Shown in pieces: positions 1 to 10,329 of a DNA stretch of 64,000 nt. The translations under genes were made by a program, and so were the position numbers. The notes beneath the pieces were generated by a model, which saw only the letters and a list, made by a program, of their open reading frames with translations, did not search any database and had not been told where the DNA came from. The first letter of the stretch is position 1. Each line of letters starts with the position of its first letter. Origin of the DNA: Gamarada debralockiae (Eukaryota > Ascomycota > Leotiomycetes > Helotiales > Hyphodiscaceae); the NCBI GenBank assembly GCA_002803225.1, contig NXFV01001483.1, positions 1 to 64,000 of the forward strand, given 5' to 3'.

Positions 1-85
1 TGAGCTTATGTACAGGACCTAGGACTGCACTAATGCAAGGTCCTTGCTAGCGCGAGCCAACAAGGGTCCCGAATGTGGCAGCTCT

Positions 86-120
86 CGTTGATTTCCCCCG
101 CCGGGCGGGGGAAATCAACG
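86..120. repeat. perfect 35-bp palindrome (17-bp arms, 1-bp centre)
   Basis: The left arm CGTTGATTTCCCCCGCC is followed by one G and then by its exact reverse complement. Such a hairpin could form in single-stranded DNA or RNA. It lies about 240 bp beyond the end of the dead recombinase-like element and may mark a transposon end or a hairpin regulatory site. The symmetry is seen directly; its role is unknown. Confidence 0.9.
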
Positions 121-264
121 GCACGTGATTTAAGCGAAAGACCACATGCCGTGACAATAAGGGTATTTAGATTTCTTTTGAGGGGGGGGGTGATGTGATG
201 GCTGGCACTATCACATGATGCATTTGCGGCTGGAACCAGTGGACGGCCGTGCAGGGGTCGACCC

Positions 265-345
265 CAGTATTATAAAAGTCGAGGCTTACCCTCTTCCTTT
301 CCTTTCCTCCTCTCTTTAGCTTAGTATTTTCAATAAACCGTGATC
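265..345 (+). promoter_or_regulatory. TATA box, CT-rich tract and AATAAA signal in tandem
   Basis: TATAAAAG (about 271-278) is followed by a pyrimidine-rich run (about 290-318) and by CAATAAACC (about 330-339). This compact order of promoter and polyadenylation signals is seen in the LTRs of fungal LTR retrotransposons. No matching second LTR or target-site duplication was recognised, so it may be a solo LTR remnant or only the flank of the neighbouring dead element. Confidence 0.3.
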
Positions 346-1628
346 TTTGAACTCCGCGCTTCAGACCTTTGCATCGATCCCGCCGTCACATGCGTGACCT
401 TGGACTCCTGGATTCAGCTTTGAGCGTATAATCGCCTCGTCCAGGAGCTTGCTATAAAGTCAAAGAGCTTCATATCTAAGTGAGTGTTATCACGTTTCAA
501 GAGCTTAATATTATACTAGTCTTGGCTTGTACAGAAATAAGGGAAGGGCTCTCTTGATAAGTGCTAGCGCCAAAACAAGTACGCTACCAGGGCGCTGACG
601 ACGTAGGACTAGTAGTTACAGTAGTGAAGGACAGCCTTATATTCGAGCCTGCTATACTAGTTTATCTTCCCCTAGTCTATGATAGTTACAAGGCACTAGC
701 TATTACCACGCGGCCCTTCCTTTGGCAATGGCATAAGGAAGAGGTCCGCGAGCTTAATCGGCAGCCAGTTACTCGACTGTAAGAGCATAGAATTGCCGAG
801 AAGGAAGTCGAGCTACGTTTGTAGCAATTGCTCAACTACACTCTTGCTAAGGCTCTTACTCTAGACCTAGTAGTTTAGGTCAAGGATCTGTGAGGCGAGA
901 TAGCTATCACAGAGCATCGAGAGGCCGCGGTCCATAAACTCGTCACAGCAGCGAGCGTGCTCCCTTTGTAGGATTGAGGTCTCTAGTGCCTTTATGGCTA
1001 TCTATGTCGGCTGTAGAGTGTTGTGGAGGCCGCGGTAGGTCTAGTAGGACTAGAGCTCCTTGATAGCTGAGATGTAGCCGCGTACGGTGTTGTATATCAG
1101 GACGAGCTCTAAGTAGTCCTTATCATCCTTGCCTTTAACAGTTAAGTAAGTACTAGCTTCAATAGCCACAGGTGCTCTTGTCACGCTCTTCTAGTGCTTG
1201 TAGGGCCGTTCCTTGGCCGCGGCGGCCACTGCCGCCTTCGCCTTCCTCTTCCTCTCCTCGTCTAGCTGGCGGCCCTTGCGCGGAGCGCGCGAATCAACCT
1301 TCTCCTTGATAAAGAGTAGTAGCTTACCCTCATTAACCTAGTCTCCTAGGAGGTACCAGCCGCTAGGAGGGAAGCCTTGCGCGGCACACCAGGTCCTCTA
1401 CTCCTTCTGCTTCGGGCCGTAGTTCCTAGCCATATTGGGCGGCCGGTGCGTACGGTAATACTCCAGCATCTCGTCGCGCGCTGCCTGGATCTTAGTCTCA
1501 AGCTCCTAGGTCAAGGGGGGCGCTGCTGGCATAACTGTAGGAGCAGTGGTAAGAGCCGCTAGAAGCGTCAGGAGGTCTCTGGCCGTACAGGCGCCGTGGA
1601 GCAGCGCGTCAGCTAGGATCGCCGCCAT
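329..1628 (-). pseudogene. RIP-killed Ndc10/CBF3-like (Crypton-type) recombinase-like gene
   Basis: Reading the minus strand from an ATG at 1628 in one frame gives a protein-like sequence interrupted by about 16 stop codons, all of them TAG. Recognisable pieces in order are RNYGPKQKE, a WCAAQGFPPSG-like block, EGKLLLFIKEKV, YNTVRGYISAIKEL, LDFLLGNSMLLQSSNWLPIK, DLFLMPLPKEGPRG and a final SKVTHVTAGSM block. I recall this order from the fungal family annotated as centromere DNA-binding CBF3 subunit/Ndc10, related to tyrosine-recombinase Crypton elements. The stops sit where the family has Trp or Gln, so TGG or CAG became TAG. Both changes equal CpA-to-TpA on one strand, the RIP signature. The frame itself is mostly preserved, which points to point mutation rather than indels. 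Not functional. Confidence 0.65.
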
Positions 1629-1699
1629 GATCGTGACCTAGATAACTTCGATTCGACTTAGGATAGGTCTATATCCCTTGGGGCTTAGGCTTGTGAGAG

Positions 1700-3850
1700 C
1701 TTTGGAGGCGTCTAAACTGGGGTCTATGGAGGAGAGAGTGTCGAAAGACGTTGACAGAGGAGCACGCGACCGCGGCGCGCCATCGCCGCCCTCATGACAT
1801 CGCACCTAGCGCTGTCATCGAACCGTAATCTCTGCGAAATTAAGCCTGGGTCGTGAGGGTTTGGCGGTCACGGCCCTCGCGGATGCGGGTGGGAAATTGG
1901 ATAATTGCGCAGGGCCGGATGATGCTAAGCGAGGTCATCGATGACGCCCCGACCTCTGACACCACTATATATCCTTCCAGGCCGGCCGCCACATAACACA
2001 ATCATTCTAAGACACCCTCATACTAGTGATGCGAGTCTCTCACCCAAGATGATGAATGCCAAGAGGAAGCCCCCCGACAAGCATAGCTCGAAATGTTTTC
2101 GTGCCGGAGGTTGCAGAAGAAGGCTTGTGGATCGACACCCTTATGCTCGGCGAGAATGGAAGTGGATAATGGCATTGCGAGACTTGTAGATGTGGTATTT
2201 TGGGCGGCAACTATGCCAAGCGCATTGACAAAGAGAAGCGGAATGGCGCTATGTTGAATAAGATAGAATTATTAGGGAAAGACGAAATGAAGACAAGTAG
2301 AGAAATGAAGTTCCTTTTTATAGAGGAGTAAGTGAGTCACACCTTGATTCACGGTGGTGGGGCCGAATAACTTGCGAAGCATTAAATTTCCTATTTACAG
2401 CCCTACAGGCAACTTTATGGCCAAAACCCATTTGAAGAACTGTCAAGCTATACTCCAATCGGACTGTATCACATCCTTTCCCCGAAATAAGGCAAAATAG
2501 ACCACCTTGGTTAGTCCGACTGTCCTTCTAGCTCAAATTAACATTCCCTTCGCCGCGAATGCCTTCGTTATTGACGATAAAGGGCGAGATACTGTATATT
2601 ATGTAAAATGCTAGAGTGGTATTGAAATTTGGCAACGACGGCTACAGAAGGCTATTAGGTGTTTTGACTATAGGTAATATGCACGACAGTGACGAAGGAC
2701 ATTGGTTATTCTGAGGAAGAAGGAATAAGGCTCCGACAGAGCCAAGAAAAAGGAGGTTGTTTGAGAGACAGAGGGGCTTGAATCACTAAAATGAGTTGAA
2801 TAATGAGAATGGTTCTAGCATCACCATTCACGAAATGTGAGAACAAATTTGCAAACCTTGCATATTGCATTCTAATACATAACCATATGCTACATACACC
2901 CTTAAGTAAGGCAACAAGTCGCTAGCTCTGTAACGTCTTCCAGCCATCCATCCAACCTTCGACCTAATTGCTTGCCAAAGGCCCCCGATCTTATTCAGTC
3001 TTGATTCAAGACCCTCAAGGCCGCGAGCATTATGGCCAGAACTGTCATTGTTAGCGTTGGTAGTTGAACATAGTATGGTTTTCCTTCGTTCCAAGGTCGG
3101 CTAGTAAGCCTGGCCTGTTAGAACGTGACACCTCAGTCATAACCCACTTGGCACTGTTGCCTAGTACTCTCTAAATGTCAAGCTGCTTTCGCATTCTACA
3201 ATTATGACCTCGCAACCTGGCCGTTCTACGCAGGCATTAATCACCTGCGGCCCAGCCAGGTTGCCTGAGAATCCCTGAGCAAGAGCACTGCCTACAGCTC
3301 AGTCACGTTTTCAGTTGCTCGTCCACTGGATACACAATGCTTGGTTTAAGACCACCAACACTCATCATTCACTTTCGTCATGTGTTGACGATGGTGCGTG
3401 GGAATACGAAAATAGGCCCCCCAAGGAGCCCAAACTAAACCTTTATCAAAATAGACTACATTATACTAGTAGGGGCTGCTTTTAAAGCGTGTGTATGTCG
3501 TATAAAACTTCATTGAAAAGAAGTGCTCTGCTGTCATTTGGTTATAAATTTCTCCTACTCCTCAGTCCCGTAACTACCCCTGACTACAACCCCTACTTTG
3601 AGTTTAATCTCATCATTCAAGAATAACTTGTCCTGGTCGGCTCTTCTGTTTTTGTTACTTATAGCTTGCCTGGGTATCAGAGATCATAAATTATTGTCTT
3701 CTGCTACATTGGGGAGCATTGTTGGCTGACAAACTTTAGATAAAAGATGGCCACGTAAACGTGCCTGCCCCTTCTGACGATATTGAAGATAGGCGGTCCT
3801 TATTCCAACTTTAAATTCCAGTATTCGCCATCGATCTCCTATTCAGGATC
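1700..3850. other. intergenic, no supported gene
   Basis: Only short open frames without family features lie here. The part next to 1700 is GC-rich (about 1760-1800) and may be the upstream end of the dead recombinase-like element. The rest shows no repeats or RNA genes that I recognise. An 88-aa minus-strand frame at 2828-3094 has no supporting motif. Confidence 0.5.
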
Positions 3851-3854
3851 GTCT

Positions 3855-5697
3855 TCATTCTTCAAAGAATTTCCTCCCTTTAAGAACATCAGGGAGATAC
3901 TGCCGAAGCCATAAATTTAGCTTTAATATGGTAAGGGCCTTATAAATAAAGCATAGGGAAAAGTAAAACAATCTCACCTCCTGGTCGGCCCTTCCTTGCT
4001 TGTAATCAGATTTATACTTGGAGTTCTTCTCATGCTCTAATTCCTTTATCAATTCTGCCGGCACATTCCTGAGATGCATTGGTACGGCCAGAGCAGCGAC
4101 CCCGGGCTCTTTTAGAACCGCCAGAGCATTGGCTAGACCAAGAAACACGCTCATGCTCTTTTTCGCCTTGGCCAAAGCGACCGTAGCATGCGCGAGGCTT
4201 ATTCGACATTCTGGCATACCGATTTTCTCCGCAGCGGAATAAGCAGCAGTTGCAAGAGGTAGCAAACTGTTATCGGCTATTCCAATGTCGTCAGAGGCGA
4301 TTAGTATGAGATGACGGGCAATCCACAAAGGGTCTTCGCCACACTCGAACATGCGTGCTAGATAGTAGAGAGCGGCATCTGGATTGCTGCCTCGGATGGA
4401 CTTGTGAAAGGCAGACATGGTGTCATAGCGGCTGTCCCCACCCCGATCATACACAAGTGTTTGTGTCATCGACTTCTTGATGTCTTCTTTTGTGAGGTCT
4501 GTGCGTATCGAAAGGCTCATGACGAGGTCAAGAAGATTCAGCGCAGTACGTGCGTCGCCCGCAGCAAAGGTCGAGAGATAGTCTACCATTTCAGAGTCGA
4601 GAACGGGCGGCCGAGAGTCGTCTGGACATTCGACTTCGAGGGCGCGCTCAAGTACACTCTTGATATCGCTGACGGTCAGTTTTTGGAGGGTGAAAGTACG
4701 GCATCGTGACAATAATGTACTTTGGATCTTGAAAGACGGGTTCCTGCGGTTGTAAGCGAGTGGGTCTAGTGTCGAGTTGAGACCGGGGGAACCTTACTCT
4801 GCAGTTGCGCCGATCAATGTTATCAGTCCTGACTCAACAGGCTCCACTGCAAAAGTAGCATGTCAGGTTCACCAGTAGCGAAAATAGAAGAGAACGTGCT
4901 AGCGAGTTCTTACAGAAGATGTCTTGCTGTGACTTTGAAAAGCGATGAATCTCGTCACAAAATATGATTGTTTTCCGACCGGTGAGTTTCTGCTCACTCC
5001 TGGCCTTCGAGACGGTGAGTATTTTTCTATGGAAGGTCTTCGACACGAACATGAAGCCGGTATGTACCTCGGAAAAGAACTTTTTGCACTCTCCAACCCC
5101 GAAATTTGTGCTGTTAATTTCTATAAACCGACTTTTGACCATCGAAGCAATTATTCTTGCAATCGTTGTTTTGCCGGTTCCAGGGTCACCCCACAACACC
5201 ATTGACGGTACTCGATCTTGTTCGATTAGTTCTCGAAGCACACCTTTAGGACCAACTAGCTCCTGGCCATAGATATCGTCGAGGGTTCGTGGTCTCATTC
5301 GTGCAGCGAGAGGGAGTTCCTTTTGGAAAGGATTGCTAGTCTTCTGCCTTTTAAGAGCAAGACCTTCTCCAATAACATTGGCAGGGTTGACGTCCGAGAT
5401 ATGCGATGGCATGACGGATTCCACAGGTCTCTTATTTCGCATTCCACTTTCATCAGTTGCCTTCCCGACACTCGGTCGCGACGTGGCGACAGAGATAGGC
5501 GCTTCTCCTTTCGGTGTTACATTGACAGCTGCCCGATTGGCAGCGGGTCCCTGGAAGAAGGATGACACCGATGACGTGCCATCCTGTTGATCAAGTTCAG
5601 GAGAGTGGTCTTCAATGAAAGCCTGGCATCCTGAGTCGATGTGCTGGTTAATATTTGCCGACTTGACAGCCTTGGTACAAATTGGACACTCGACCAT
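3855..5697 (-). CDS. MGS1: MGS1/WRNIP1-type AAA+ ATPase with UBZ finger
   Basis: Homologue of yeast Mgs1/human WRNIP1, a nuclear ATPase that acts at stalled replication forks and binds ubiquitinated PCNA. Exons by splice signals: 5697-5068, 5004-4914, 4846-4798, 4743-3978, 3899-3855, giving 526 aa. The N-terminus (residues 1-27) is a C-x2-C...H...C ubiquitin-binding zinc finger starting MVECPICTKAV. Then come a low-complexity linker, the box ARMRPRTLDDIYGQ, Walker A GDPGTGKTT, Walker B IIFCDEIHRF, sensor GLITLIGATAENPSF and SRCRTFTLQKL. The C-terminal region ends YLPDVLKGRKFFEE. Introns 1 (63 bp) and 4 (78 bp) are multiples of three without stops, so an intron-naive reading inserts 21 and 26 extra residues; family alignment shows they should be removed. 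Start is the first ATG before the finger. Confidence 0.92.
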
Positions 5698-5699
5698 TG

Positions 5700-8600
5700 G
5701 AGACTGCAGCCTAAATTGTTCGGCTGTTTAACGGTGCAGGGTGGAGCGAAAGTACCGAACGGTTGGGTGCTGTCACAAATCTTCTAGCGCAGTAGTCGAT
5801 TGCCTTGCTCCTGGCTTTGAAGCGTCAAGATCTGGTGAAATAAAGAACAATAGAAAAAAGCTTAATGAGTCATGATTAGGCGAACATCTCCAAGAGATAT
5901 ACCTTGTTGCGTGAGACATTGACGTCACAGTACGGAGGACGCCGCCGAAAGCCATGAGAATACAAAGTGTTGAGGCCTGTACTACCAAAATCAGCCTCTA
6001 ACACACCCGCCGTATTTTCCAGGCTCTTTTCAGGGCACCGAAGCAACGCTTTCAGGCCTCGGAAAACTGAAGGCAATGACTTCAGCTGAATGTTATTAAA
6101 TAACCACAAGACCTTTTCAATCAAGAACAAGTTTAACTGATAGAGAAGAAACCAAACTGTTTTATTATTACTAACCTTAATATTTTATCATGTTACGTGA
6201 GAAGTCCCAATTTTTCACTCTTCAGTGGTTAGCGAAATGCTCTGTAGTGCACAGACCTATGCAGACAGGGCTCGTAAGATCGTTGACTGAGCAATTTCCA
6301 TTTTCGAAAAAATGTGGCCAATCGCTTAGGTGATCCGCACAGACGTAATAGGGACTCCCCATATCATTGCGGGGCCTTATTGGGCTCGCTTGACTTTACA
6401 GGCTTTTAACACCCTGTAATCTCATGAGCCATAAATGTCTCAGGTCCGCCATTGCTTCGTAGGACCAATAACCAACTCCCAGTTGAGCGACTGTTGCCGA
6501 TGGCACAGTCTTATAATGGCCCATTCTAATAATAAGAGGCGTTGACATGGGGTTAGTCTAGCAGTGGTGATGATACTATGGGAAGTACCTAGTAATGATC
6601 TGAATGGGGCGTCTCGTTACAAACCCTACTGCTTTAGCTAAACAACATCGCAGGACAATTGAATCTTGCACAAGCTGCAAAATACAGCCCTTCAGTCCAG
6701 GCTCACGAGATTGAAGAGGATCGCGAATGATTAATCTCCTACATAAGTCTGGTTTTGCTGTTGTGGAGGAACTGAGATATAGACTAGTCACATGTGTGCA
6801 GTCTGAGTGAATGCTGCGAGTTTTGTGGCGCCGATCGTGTATTTGGTGCGAGAACTGAGATGTTGCTCGAGGGTCGGCTGGCTGCCAAAGAATCGCTGTC
6901 GCAGATATCACAATCATATACTGGAGCGTGAACCGAAGGCTGAGATGCTGTTGGAGAGTTTGCTGGCTAGTATGTGTCCGATCGCACTCTTTTATTATCT
7001 GCACCGCATCAGAAAAAGCAAGATAGAAGGCCGTTCCAGAGTGGTTGTTAAGCGTGCTCACTTCGCCTAGTATCTGAACTGTCGCCAGGTACTGATGTGC
7101 TTACGATCGGCGGGGTTGAAAAGCTTCAACTCTTTCGACTCTGTTTTCTAGGCTCAGCTCTTCCGTCGTAGAGCCCACTTTCGCAGTGGGGTATGCAGTA
7201 TATATTCGGCTGTGGGAAGGTAGTCGTCCTTATAAGAAGCGTTAGGTAAGATTCAAAGGATTGTAATTTCTGCCTGAAGAATATATTCGAACAAGTGAAT
7301 TAGGAAAGCTCAGACTGACTCCGGTGCTTGTATAGCAATTTAAACCCACAGTAGAGCACCTTTAAGACCAAATCGACGGACTGGAAATCTGAAAGATAGT
7401 CTGCAACGTGATCCGCGCCTTCTTTCTAAGGGCCTTATCGGGGAATAGAGGGAGGGCTGGTACTTTGAAAACTTATTGCGGGTCCGCGGCTGCTGGACCT
7501 ATTTTCTCAGGCTCCTGGTTCCCTGGGACCGTATCCTCGGCATTCGAATGTTTAAAATCCTTTCTTTGAGAACCCTCCGATTTATGGTTCCATCCCTGGA
7601 GTCCTTATCTTGAGAGTCCGTATCCAAATAACCACTTCCAATGAAGATCTGGAGGTAGTATACGATCTCTCTCACTAGTATCATAGCATCTTATGCGCTA
7701 TCTACCTTTAAATGCAATGGAAAGAGGTCCTCACTTCCGGGCGTAGTGATGACTTGAATCCACCCGGCTTTGGATAATTGACTTTATCCGTCCCATTGTG
7801 CGCGACGGCTCACCCCAATGTCCTGGATGCAATATTGCTTCCACAACGAGCCACATACTTTTGAGAAACTCGGAATCAACTGCTCCAAATGGATCTGTGC
7901 CTGTTGGGGCACACTCTAGCTCCGAAACCTTGGATCTCAGGTTCTCTTTCTCCACATGCTTGCCCTTTGAATCCTCGGCCGAGGATGCCTCGTCATCCCC
8001 AGTATTAGGGCCCTCAGAATCGGAATTATCAGAATTGGAATCAAGGAACTTGGTTCTATATCATTCCTACCGGCCCAGAGGAGTCCAAAAGACAAGCACA
8101 TTTCCCCACAGACCACACAACGATCTCCCATCCCACTCGAATGCAGGTGGCTTGCGATTCCTGAAAATGCTGGCAGCACATCGCTTTGATAAGTGATAAC
8201 CCTTTGAAGTGTAATCCAATAAACTTTACCCGTGACAGAATCTCCTCATACTCAACACCTTGTTAGAAAGACTAATAAGCTTAACTTCCAAGTCATGTAA
8301 GACGGTGGAATAATCAGATTTTAAGCTGTCTTGGATCATCCTTATATTCAGACCGAGAACTAGTCCTGCGCTCCTGAAAGTGTCTGAAACTAGAAATTCA
8401 GACTACTTGAGGGGACCTTCAAAGACACGGACTATCGGGCACGTAATAATTGACTCATTGGCGATTTAGTTGAGAATTTGCAAGCGCAGCAACGCCGTCT
8501 GTTTGAGGAGCGTTTTAAAGATACGAATTAAAGAGTTTGTACACTGGTAGCTGACGTAGTTAAGGGATTGTTGAGCCAACGATGCCGTGCGATTGAGATT

Positions 8601-9000
8601 GAGTGATTCATTCAGCAATTTAGAGCTATGAATGAAGGCGATGTGATTAATTGGTGTCAGAACAGGTTGATTCTCTAGTAATGGTAATCCAGCTATTTAT
8701 GCTAATTCTGGATCTCTTGAAGCAAGACATATCTTTATGGGAACATTAGGATTCACAGCGGATCCAAAATTGACCCCGAAGGAATACCTGTTGCAAAGGA
8801 GCCAAACAAGAACTGACTGTAGGCGAAGGCACATAATGTAGGAAAGTGTAACCGGGCTCAAAGGAGCCAAACGAGACTCTTGCGAATACTGAAATGGCTC
8901 CTTAATACTTGCTTAGGATGGCGCAGGCCGTGCTTCGGAATGCTCACCCTTGGCTCAGGTTAGAGCGGCCGCTGCTTAGCTCTAGACACTAAAACTTAAC
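5700..9000. other. long gene-poor stretch
   Basis: No supported gene. Frames of 60-160 aa occur on both strands (for example a 161-aa minus frame at 6576-7061) but lack recognisable domains or splice structure. At about 8465-8660 a plus-strand frame reads as a charged, Arg/Glu/Gln-rich helix-like segment broken by TAA and TGA, and may be a relic of a mobile-element gene. At about 7730-7990 a minus-strand frame is weakly protein-like. Nothing here is firm. Confidence 0.4.
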
Positions 9001-9237
9001 CAGTAAAAAGAAAAGTTTGAGTATGACTTTGATGGTAGATAGCGAAGAGAATGTAGCAAGATGGACAGGCGGCGTCTGTGTCTTGAATGAAAAGAAGTTG
9101 GTTTGTGCTCTGAGATCGAAATTTGAAGTACATTTCAACGTTGGAACGAGTGATTCCCGTCTGGTAAGTCATTGGGTCGTTATGCCGTATTCAGACAAGA
9201 GTGACATGTATCCAGAAAGAGGATCACAAAGTGCGTC

Positions 9238-9498
9238 CTAGCGAAAGGGCTCAACCACCAAGCCAACTGGTGCTCCGAGCAACAACCACGGGAGTGGAAC
9301 GCTCACGGCGTCATTTGGGCCATTTTCTCCGCTGCAAAATGATTTCCGGCCACCACTATGACTTTGTCCTCGCCTCTTTGTACTCTCTCCACTGTCCATT
9401 TCAGTTGAGTTGTTGGCCGTAAGTTTGGGCGAAGGAACGGAAGAGGAAGTGGTCTCGCCGAACCCAATCGAAGCCAAGATGGCACAGACAGCCAACAA
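9238..9498 (-). CDS. possible small secreted/GPI-like protein (weak)
   Basis: This 86-aa frame begins with a hydrophobic, signal-peptide-like stretch (MLAVCAILASIGFGETTSSS). It continues with a Ser/Thr/Lys-rich middle and ends with a hydrophobic segment (AVSVPLPWLLLGAPVGLVVE) that could be a GPI-anchor signal. That overall shape is common in fungal cell-wall proteins. A second minus-strand frame lies just upstream (9542-9898), and an intron could join part of it, but I could not find a convincing splice pair. It could also be a chance frame. Confidence 0.25.
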   Translation of the reverse strand: MLAVCAILASIGFGETTSSSVPSPKLTANNSTEMDSGESTKRRGQSHSGGRKSFCSGENGPNDAVSVPLPWLLLGAPVGLVVEPFR

Positions 9499-10329
9499 AA
9501 GATAACTTTCTTAGTGTTGCATTTCGCTCTGTTGACGGCGTTTAGTTGGCGTTGATCTCGGAATACGCGTCAAAGGCGTCCGTCACGGGGAGAATTGCGA
9601 ATGGTGGATGTGTTGTAAATGTGGTTTGTGAATACTCTTTGTTTGCTCGAGAGATAAAGCAGAGGATACAACCAGTACAGGCATGATTCGTCATAAATGT
9701 TGCAGCTCCAGTGAATTTTCTCAACTCCATCATCCTCTGAGCTTCCTGCCGAAGCCCAGACATGCTCGTAGCAAAGAGCACACTTGCAAAAACGACTGCC
9801 ATGATAGCTGAACAGAGAGTCTCACCAGATGGCGCATCAGAGCTTGTTGTCTTCACGTGGATTATGTTAATACCTGTAGAATCTCCTAGAAAGGTCATTT
9901 GGAGCAGTGATATTCAACACCTCGATAATGGGAGCGGCTTGCAAAATAATAAATTGCGAGATGTGGATAGAATTTTCCATTTCTAATGAATCTCATGTCC
10001 AAAACAGTGGTTCATACCAGGGTTTGAGTAATTTGTTCAATTACTCAAATTACGTCATGAAGAGTTACTCGAGACTATGAGAGGTAGAAGGATGACAACG
10101 TGATGAAGGCTCACGAAGATGGCGGACCAGCTTCAGGAGCCTGCTGCTCGGCGTTTAACGCGTATTCGCTAAACACCCACCTCTTTTCCCTTGAGAGGGA
10201 GAAGCAATCCTTACTTTGCATCACTCCTCTTTCACTACGATGCACAAACAACTACGAAATCACACACCTTCTCATAAATATCTATACCACTACAAAATCT
10301 AATATCCAAACGCCATCCCCAACAAAGAT

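Noticed and set aside
6576..7061. 161-aa minus-strand open frame
   Set aside because: No domain, no signal peptide, no splice structure and amino-acid make-up like random sequence.
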